Source: an uncultured Oscillospiraceae bacterium (GTDB lineage Bacteria > Bacillota > Clostridia > Oscillospirales > Oscillospiraceae). Taken from it: a DNA stretch of 18,980 bases. Below are positions 14,191-18,980 of this stretch, piece by piece (within the stretch, counting starts at the first letter, position 1; each line of letters opens with the position of its first letter). The notes under the pieces are model-generated. The model had not been told where the DNA came from and did not search any database. It worked only from the letters and a program-made list of their open reading frames with translations. The translations under genes and the position numbers were made by a program. Where the stretch lies: contig CAAGIE010000087.1 of the NCBI GenBank assembly GCA_900769835.1, positions 1-18,980 on the forward strand, written 5' to 3'.

Positions 14191-14973
14191 ATGCAGTGCC
14201 AAAAATTGAAAACTTATATGGAAACCGGGCGGGTGGTGTTCCTGCCTGCAAAGGCCATTTCCCCCAATCCCTCCCAGCCCCGGCAGGTGTTCAGCCAGGA
14301 TGCATTGCAGGAACTGGCGGACAGCATCCGCACCCACGGGGTACTGCAACCCCTTTCCGTCCGGCGGGTGGGCAATCGTTATGAGTTGATCGCGGGAGAG
14401 CGCCGTCTGCGGGCGGCGGTGATGGCAGGGCTTACGGAGATCCCCTGCATTTTGATGAATATGGATGCCAGAGAGTCCGGCACTGTGGCGCTGGTGGAAA
14501 ATCTTCAGCGGCAGGACCTGGACTTTATCGAGGAGGCCAGGGGCATTTGCCTTTTGATGGAAATGTGCAATTACAGTCAGGAGCAGGCGGCAAAGGTGCT
14601 GGGGAAAAGCCAGAGCGGGGTGGCAAATAAATTGCGGCTCTTGCGCCATAGCCCCCAGGTGCTGGAGGCCATTCGCGGCGCGGAACTGACGGAGCGTCAC
14701 GCAAGAGCCCTCCTGAAACTCCCCACGGAGCAGGAAAAACTCTCTGCCATCGGGGTGATCGCGCGGCTTTCTATGAGCGTTGCCCGGGCGGAGCAGTACA
14801 TAGAAAGTCTATTGGAGCGCCAGCCCGCTGGCAAACGCAAAGCCAACCTCAATGCCTTTCTCAATAGCCTGAGCCAGTCCCTTTCCCGCATCCAGCAGTC
14901 CGGCATTCCCGCCATTTCCGAGCGGCGGGAAACGGGGGAGAGCATTGTGCTGACCATCACCATTCCCAAATAA
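14191..14973 (+). CDS. ParB/Spo0J/Noc-family DNA-binding protein
   Basis: Chromosome-partition or nucleoid-occlusion type protein of 260 residues. The N-terminal CTP-binding domain has ISPNPSQPRQ (23-32), GERRLRA (69-75) and the ENLQRQDLDFIEEA segment (103-116). The helix-turn-helix that binds parS/NBS-like sites is YSQEQAAKVLGKSQSGVANKL at about 128-148, followed by ELTERHARALLKL (165-177). The C-terminal part is short and ends in ITIPK. No parA is next to it. In many Bacillota noc adjoins rsmG; here rsmG is 8 kb away on the other strand, so Noc versus ParB cannot be decided. The ATG at 14191 has GAAGGAG eight bases upstream. It ends on a terminator shared with the convergent GNAT gene. Confidence 0.9.
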   Translation: MQCQKLKTYMETGRVVFLPAKAISPNPSQPRQVFSQDALQELADSIRTHGVLQPLSVRRVGNRYELIAGERRLRAAVMAGLTEIPCILMNMDARESGTVALVENLQRQDLDFIEEARGICLLMEMCNYSQEQAAKVLGKSQSGVANKLRLLRHSPQVLEAIRGAELTERHARALLKLPTEQEKLSAIGVIARLSMSVARAEQYIESLLERQPAGKRKANLNAFLNSLSQSLSRIQQSGIPAISERRETGESIVLTITIPK

Positions 14974-15002
14974 AAAGCGGTGTACACCTGTACACCGCTT
15001 TT
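14973..15002. terminator. Bidirectional terminator between the ParB-like and GNAT genes
   Basis: Perfect 14-bp stem AAAAGCGGTGTACA (14973-14986) with TGTACACCGCTTTT (14989-15002), two-base loop. It has A and T runs on both sides and stop codons of convergent genes flank it, so it can serve both strands. Confidence 0.88.
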
Positions 15003-15004
15003 GG

Positions 15005-15436
15005 TTATTTGATGATCAGTTGCCGATAGGGCAGGGTGGTAAAGCCGTTTCGCAGGTACATGGCGATCGCGCCGTCGTTGCCCGGCTCTGCCTCCAGGCG
15101 GATCACGTGGCCGGGGTAAAGGGACTGCACATAGGGGAAGAAGGAAGAGCCGATTCCCTGACCGCGATACTCCGGCTTCAGGTACAGATCCTCAATCCAG
15201 ATGCAGGGCTTACCGAATTCTGTGGCGTAGCCCTTTGCCAGCATGGAGTAGCCCTGAAGAATGCCGTTTTCTTCAAACACGAAGCATTCCACATAGGGGC
15301 AGTCCCCCAGGCAGTTTGCCACATTTGCGGCAAAGATCTCGGGAGAGCCGTTGCTGTCCAGAGCATCGGAGGCGTAGAATACCTCCATCATTTTGGTGAC
15401 TTCGGCGGCATCGCCGGGTTGAATTTTACGAATCAT
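15005..15436 (-). CDS. GNAT family N-acetyltransferase
   Basis: A 143-residue single-domain acetyltransferase using acetyl-CoA. Motif A is IEDLYLKPEYRGQGIGSSF (81-99), with the RGQGIGS pyrophosphate loop. The C-terminal motif is GNDGAIAMYLRNGF (118-131), where Y126 is the usual catalytic-tyrosine position. The acceptor cannot be told. The ATG at 15436 follows AGAAGGA. Last gene of the minus-strand cluster, 78 bases after the metallo-beta-lactamase-fold gene; I see no clear promoter in that gap, so cotranscription is likely. Confidence 0.9.
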   Translation of the reverse strand: MIRKIQPGDAAEVTKMMEVFYASDALDSNGSPEIFAANVANCLGDCPYVECFVFEENGILQGYSMLAKGYATEFGKPCIWIEDLYLKPEYRGQGIGSSFFPYVQSLYPGHVIRLEAEPGNDGAIAMYLRNGFTTLPYRQLIIK

Positions 15437-15514
15437 GGTGATCAGTCCTTCTCCCGCCGACCTTCGTGGAAAAGCCGCAGGTTGATGTTGTGGTGGTATC
15501 CATAAAAACTTCTT

Positions 15515-16414
15515 TTAGTCTTGGTAGTTGGGGATTTGCTGAATGTATTCTTCTTTCGTTACGAATTGCACATTGGTGCCGTTGGAAATGCAGTAAATAT
15601 CGCCGTCCCGGTCGGTGCGGTATACCTGAATGTGGAAAGGCTCTCTGTCCTCCAGACCGGAAATAAGGGATTCATCGGGGTGGCCGTAGGGGTTGTCTTT
15701 GCCAACGGATACCACTGCGTATTGGGGGTCTGCCTGCCGCAAAAGCCAGGCGCCGGTGCTGGTGTCGCTACCGTGATGACCCAGTTTGATTACATTGGCG
15801 CTGACGTCCATATCGTTATAAAGCATCACTTCTTCTGCGTCCTTTTCGGCATCGCCCATAAAGAGAAAACTGGTCTTGCCGTAATCGACCCGCAGAACGA
15901 TGGAGGTGTTGTTGGTGTCGGGCAGGGAATTTACCGCCAGCACGTGTACCTTTGCGCTGCCCAGATTATAGGAATCGCCCACCTCCGGCACAGTGATACC
16001 GCCGCCTTTTTCTTCTGCGTATCTTGCAAAATCCTCAAAGGCATCGCTTTCGTATTCTGTCACGGGGCAGAGGGTCAGGTCTGCGGTGGTGTAACTGAAT
16101 GCGCCGGGCAGACCGCCGATGTGATCTTCGTGGGCGTGGGTGCCGACTACGATATCCAGTTTTTTCACGCCGTGTTTTTTCAGCACGGAATAGACAAGGT
16201 CGGAGTCGCCCTTGTTGCCGCCGTCAATGAGCATATAATGGCCGTCGCATTGCACCAGGGCGGCATCTGCCTGCCCTACATCCAGAAATACCACGGAAAA
16301 GGAACTGCCCTGCGGCAGAGCATCTTCTTTTTTGCAGGTGTTTGCCAGCAGACCAATGCCGATGATCAGCACCGCGCAGATCAGGCAGATCAGTTTTATA
16401 TGGCGTTTACGCAT
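15515..16414 (-). CDS. Membrane-anchored or secreted ComEC-like metallo-beta-lactamase-fold hydrolase
   Basis: The 299-residue protein begins MRKRHIKLICLICAVLIIGIGLL, a signal peptide or anchor, so the domain acts outside the membrane. The N-terminal FLDVGQADAALVQ (43-55) is the hallmark of ComEC/Rec2-type hydrolase domains. Metal ligands: THAHEDH (H93, H95, D97, H98), D188 in FMGDAE and the HHGS at 213-216. C27 in LLANTC is not a good lipobox, so a signal anchor is more likely than a lipoprotein. Relatives cleave nucleic acids or phosphodiesters; stand-alone copies are common in Bacillota and their substrates are mostly unknown. Start ATG with AAGGAGG eight bases upstream. It lies 21 bases after rlmD. 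Confidence 0.9.
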   Translation of the reverse strand: MRKRHIKLICLICAVLIIGIGLLANTCKKEDALPQGSSFSVVFLDVGQADAALVQCDGHYMLIDGGNKGDSDLVYSVLKKHGVKKLDIVVGTHAHEDHIGGLPGAFSYTTADLTLCPVTEYESDAFEDFARYAEEKGGGITVPEVGDSYNLGSAKVHVLAVNSLPDTNNTSIVLRVDYGKTSFLFMGDAEKDAEEVMLYNDMDVSANVIKLGHHGSDTSTGAWLLRQADPQYAVVSVGKDNPYGHPDESLISGLEDREPFHIQVYRTDRDGDIYCISNGTNVQFVTKEEYIQQIPNYQD

Positions 16415-16435
16415 ACGCAGGACCTCCTTTTCAGA

Positions 16436-17782
16436 TTATTTTGTCAGACAAACGATGGACTCCACGTGGGCGCAACGGGGGAAGAGGTCTGCGGCCTGGG
16501 CGGAGGTGACGCGGTAGCCCTTTTCCTTCAGGAGTTTTACATCCCTTGCCAGGGTGGCGGGGTCGCAGGAAATGTATACGATCCTGCGGGGGTTCATTCT
16601 CGCCATGGCTTCAATGGCGTCCGCATTTAAGCCCTTGCGGGGCGGGTCTACCACCACCACATCGGGGCGAATGCCTGCGTCTTCCAGTTCCAGTGCGGCC
16701 TTGCCGGCATCACCGCAGAAAAATTCTGCATTTTCAATGCCGTTGCGCCGGGCATTGGCACGGGCATCCTCCACCGCCTGGGGAACGATCTCCACGCCGA
16801 TGACCTTCTTTGCGGCCTTTGCCATCACCAGAGAGATGGTGCCTACGCCGCAGTAAAGATCCAGCACGGTGTCGTCCTTTGTGATCTCACCCTGGGCAAT
16901 GGCGGCTTCATACAACCGTTGCGCCTGATGGTGATTGACCTGATAGAAAGAGCGGGGGGACAGGCGGAACTGAAGCCCGCACAAGGTGTCCTCAATATAT
17001 CCCGGGCCATAGAGGGGGATAAATTCCTCGCCCAAAATGGTGTTGCCGGACTTTTGATTCACGCTGAGCACCAGGGTGGTAAAGCCGGGCACGGCCTGCA
17101 GGCGGCGCACAAGATCCTCACTGTGGGGGAGTTTTTTGCCGTTGACCACCAGGCATACCAGGATCTGCTTGGAAACGGCGCCGCGGCGGACATAAATGTG
17201 CCGCAAAAGACCCTTGCCGGTGGTTTCGTCGTAGGCGGAGATCCGCCAGTGGTTTACATAATCTACCACGATCTTCTTCACAAGATCGGTTTTCTCCGGC
17301 AGGATCAGGCAACGGTCGTTTTCCACCACCTGATGGGTGCCGGCTTTGTAAAAGCCTGCAAAGACCCGACTCCGCTTGCTGGAAACGGGGTACTGCGCTT
17401 TGTTGCGGTAGCCCTCGCAACGGGGAGCGGCCAGAATCGGCACTTCTTTCAGGTCTTCGCCGCCAATGCGATTTAAGGCGGCGCGTACCCGCTCGGCTTT
17501 CAGGCGGGTTTCTTCTTCATAGTCCATGTGCCAGAAATCACAACCGCCGCAAAGTTTTGCCACGGGGCATTTGCGGTTCACGCGATGGTGGGAGCGGCCG
17601 ATGATCTCCACGATCTTGCCGGATGCCCAGTTTTTACCCACCTTCTCGATGCGGATGCGACAAAGTTCACCCTCGATGGCATTGGGGACGAACACGGCGC
17701 AGCCTTCAATGCGGGCAACGCCTAAGCCCTCGGAGGTGTAGTCGCAGATAATGGACTCGTAGATTTCGTTTTTCTCAAGCAT
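16436..17782 (-). CDS. rlmD: 23S rRNA (uracil-5)-methyltransferase, RlmD/RlmCD family
   Basis: SAM-dependent 5-methyluridine methyltransferase of the TrmA/RumA family, 448 residues. A TRAM RNA-binding domain occupies about 1-62. The 4Fe-4S cysteines are C72, C78, C81 (CPVAKLCGGC) and C158. The catalytic domain shows SPRSFYQVN (275-283), SAM loop VLDLYCGVGTISL (306-318), DPPRKG (379-384) and the nucleophile C406 in YISCDPATLARD. All key residues are intact. Family members in Gram-positives methylate U747 and/or U1939, and the target here is inferred only. The ATG at 17782 overlaps the preceding GNAT stop by eight bases, suggesting translational coupling. Confidence 0.93.
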   Translation of the reverse strand: MLEKNEIYESIICDYTSEGLGVARIEGCAVFVPNAIEGELCRIRIEKVGKNWASGKIVEIIGRSHHRVNRKCPVAKLCGGCDFWHMDYEEETRLKAERVRAALNRIGGEDLKEVPILAAPRCEGYRNKAQYPVSSKRSRVFAGFYKAGTHQVVENDRCLILPEKTDLVKKIVVDYVNHWRISAYDETTGKGLLRHIYVRRGAVSKQILVCLVVNGKKLPHSEDLVRRLQAVPGFTTLVLSVNQKSGNTILGEEFIPLYGPGYIEDTLCGLQFRLSPRSFYQVNHHQAQRLYEAAIAQGEITKDDTVLDLYCGVGTISLVMAKAAKKVIGVEIVPQAVEDARANARRNGIENAEFFCGDAGKAALELEDAGIRPDVVVVDPPRKGLNADAIEAMARMNPRRIVYISCDPATLARDVKLLKEKGYRVTSAQAADLFPRCAHVESIVCLTK

Positions 17783-18257
17783 CGTTTTCCTCCAAAAGGG
17801 TTTCCATAAAGACCCGCTGGGGCTGCAGACCGCAGGAGCGGTAAAAGGCCATAGCGCTCTCGTTGAAACTCCAAACGTTCAGGGTGAGGTGATGGCACTT
17901 TCTGTTCTTTGCGTACCGCAGGACTTCCCCGTAAAGGGCTTTTGCAATGCCCTGACGGCGGCAGGCCTCGTCTACGCACAGATCGTCGATGTAAAGTTCG
18001 GTGCGGTCGCAGAATACGGGATCGAGGGAAACGCTCTTAACCTGGCAGAAGCAGTAGCCCAGCACCTGATCGTCCTCCACAGCCACAAAAATAGGGGAGG
18101 TGGAGGCGTCTAACATCTGGATCACCTGAGATGCGCCGTATTTCTGGGCATTGGCGCGGAAAAGATCCGGCCGACCCTGGTGATGCACACGACCTACCTG
18201 CTGTAAAAGCGCCAGAATTCCGGGGACATCCTCGCAGGTGGCAAAACGAATTTTCAT
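17775..18257 (-). CDS. GNAT family N-acetyltransferase
   Basis: A 160-residue acetyltransferase beginning MKIRFATCEDVPGIL. Motif A is YIDDLCVDEACRRQGIAKALY, carrying RRQGIA, and the C-terminal NESAMAFYRSCGL motif supplies the catalytic-tyrosine position. The start at 18257 is chosen for GGAGGT eight bases upstream; an in-frame ATG at 18332 would add 25 residues unlike the family and would run through the promoter region. First gene of the minus-strand operon GNAT - rlmD - metallo-beta-lactamase-fold - GNAT. Substrate unknown. Confidence 0.9.
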   Translation of the reverse strand: MKIRFATCEDVPGILALLQQVGRVHHQGRPDLFRANAQKYGASQVIQMLDASTSPIFVAVEDDQVLGYCFCQVKSVSLDPVFCDRTELYIDDLCVDEACRRQGIAKALYGEVLRYAKNRKCHHLTLNVWSFNESAMAFYRSCGLQPQRVFMETLLEENDA

Positions 18258-18298
18258 AGCAAACGACCTCCGATCGCAAAAGTCAAATTCTATACTAA

Positions 18299-18327
18299 TA
18301 GTATCACAAAACCCGCCGGAGGTAAAT
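18299..18327 (-). promoter_or_regulatory. Candidate promoter of the GNAT-rlmD operon
   Basis: Minus-strand TTTACC, 17-base spacer and TACTAT with TGn before it. A perfect inverted repeat ATACTA-A-TAGTAT (18292-18304) covers the -10. Box choice is tentative. Confidence 0.35.
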
Positions 18328-18387
18328 ATCAAACGGGAAAATGCCGGAAAAATTCAGAAAAACCGGGAACTTTTCCTGATTTCCCTA

Positions 18388-18416
18388 TTGCAAAACGGAA
18401 AAAAGAGTGCTATAAT
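18388..18416 (+). promoter_or_regulatory. Promoter of the rimP operon
   Basis: TTGCAA (18388-18393), 17-base spacer and exact TATAAT (18411-18416) preceded by TGC (extended -10). It leaves a leader of about 68 bases to rimP. Confidence 0.85.
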
Positions 18417-18441
18417 GCGGATGTAAATGATGTTGACTTTG

Positions 18442-18469
18442 GAAAGAGAGGGGCGCGCCCCTCTCTTTC
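18442..18469 (+). promoter_or_regulatory. 28-nt perfect palindrome in the rimP leader
   Basis: GAAAGAGAGGGGCG followed at once by its reverse complement CGCCCCTCTCTTTC. In RNA it would form a very stable hairpin between the promoter and the rimP ribosome binding site. It is followed by GCGTTG, not a T run, so it is not a classic terminator on the plus strand. Confidence 0.7.
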
Positions 18470-18490
18470 GCGTTGAAATGAGGTGTTTTT

Positions 18491-18943
18491 GTGAAAGTAA
18501 CAGAGCGGGTGGAGCAGTTTGCAAAGCCTATCGTGGAAGAATGCGGCTGCAGACTCTGGGATGTGGAATACGTCCGGGAGGGCAGTGAGCGGTATCTGCG
18601 GGTATACATCGACAAAGACGGCGGCGTGGACATCGAGGATTGCGAGAAGATCCACAGAGCCATCGACCCGGTGCTGGATGCAGAAGACCCCATTTCCGAG
18701 AGTTATCATTTTGAGGTTTGCTCCGCCGGTTTGGAGCGAAGCCTGAAGCGCCCCGGTGATTTTCAGCAGTTTATGGGCAGTCCCGTAATGGTAAAACTGT
18801 ATCGTCCCCGCAACGGCCTGAAGGAGATCCCCGGTGTTCTCCGCGGCTATGAGGACGGAAAGATCACCGTGGAAGCCGGCAAGGAAACCATCACATTTGA
18901 AAAATCTGAAGTCGCGCTGGTGCGGCTTCGCGTTGAGTTTTAA
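18491..18943 (+). CDS. rimP: Ribosome maturation factor RimP
   Basis: Cytoplasmic factor for 30S subunit assembly. The 150 residues show the two-domain layout: an N-terminal alpha/beta domain with CRLWDVEYVREGSERYLRVYI (20-40, where CRLWDVEY and LRVYID are the key parts) and GVDIEDCEKIHRAI (45-58). The conserved EVCSAGLERSLKRPGDF signature (75-91) follows, then a C-terminal SH3-like domain (about 95-150). The GTG at 18491 is preceded by GAGGTG. First gene of the usual rimP-nusA operon, 17 bases before the next start. Confidence 0.95.
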   Translation: MKVTERVEQFAKPIVEECGCRLWDVEYVREGSERYLRVYIDKDGGVDIEDCEKIHRAIDPVLDAEDPISESYHFEVCSAGLERSLKRPGDFQQFMGSPVMVKLYRPRNGLKEIPGVLRGYEDGKITVEAGKETITFEKSEVALVRLRVEF

Positions 18944-18960
18944 TAGGAGGAAAGAGAAAA

Positions 18961-18980
18961 ATGGCAAGAACGACTAAGGC
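18961..18980 (+). CDS. Start of the next gene, probably nusA (partial)
   Basis: Only 20 bases lie in the window: ATG after AGGAGG (18946-18951), reading MARTTKA. The position directly behind rimP is normally nusA, so that is the expectation from gene order. The few residues present cannot confirm it. Confidence 0.55.

Noticed and set aside
18258..18332. Longer N-terminus for the second GNAT protein
   Set aside because: The added residues do not resemble the family, would overlap the likely promoter, and the ATG at 18257 has a clear GGAGGT site.

Overview
The window looks like chromosomal DNA of a GC-rich, low-complexity-promoter Bacillota, most probably a gut Clostridia of the Oscillospirales type. 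The reasons are strong AAGGAGG-type ribosome binding sites, TTGACA/TATAAT promoters (several with an extended TGn -10), a TPP-riboswitch-controlled ECF transporter subunit (ThiT), a DUF3810 protein, 'YKDA'-type helical repeats, and small GC-rich hairpin repeats of the kind common in that group. It is an assembled contig end: bases 5-38 are Illumina TruSeq adapter, not biology.

Layout. 39-942 (minus): a truncated TIM-barrel glycoside-hydrolase-like gene preceded by a small membrane protein gene. 943-1219: no gene, but a hairpin repeat and a terminator. 1220-5170 (minus): a monocistronic RND efflux permease with a very long coiled-coil insertion. 5311-7118 (minus): a DUF3810 membrane protein and rsmG in an operon. 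7330-7881 (plus): a phosphoribosyltransferase with its own promoter and terminator. 7974-9962 (plus): an operon of alanine racemase (alr), a small membrane export protein and a HIT hydrolase. 9959-10733 (plus): promoter, TPP riboswitch, attenuator and thiT. 10734-10930: a palindromic hairpin-rich repeat, then a 20-codon relic of a DHHA1 domain. 10968-12815 (minus): a TPR/YKDA-TM-RCC1 seven-bladed propeller protein. 12914-14053 (minus): a full-length alanyl-tRNA editing protein (AlaX + DHHA1). 14191-14973 (plus): a ParB/Noc-like protein. 15005-18257 (minus): an operon GNAT - rlmD - secreted metallo-beta-lactamase-fold protein, followed by another GNAT. 18388-18980 (plus): the rimP-nusA type operon start, with rimP complete and only the first 20 bases of the next gene.

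How the genes fit together. Most are housekeeping: rRNA modification (rsmG, rlmD), ribosome maturation (rimP), tRNA quality control (alaX-like), D-alanine supply for peptidoglycan (alr), vitamin uptake (thiT). No phage, transposase, CRISPR or defence locus is visible. The parts that deserve a second look are the RND pump with an inserted coiled coil, a DUF3810 protein whose expected zinc-protease motif appears destroyed, the RCC1 membrane protein sitting between an intact AlaX gene and an orphan AlaX tail, the palindromic repeat family, and a 28-nt perfect palindrome in the rimP leader.
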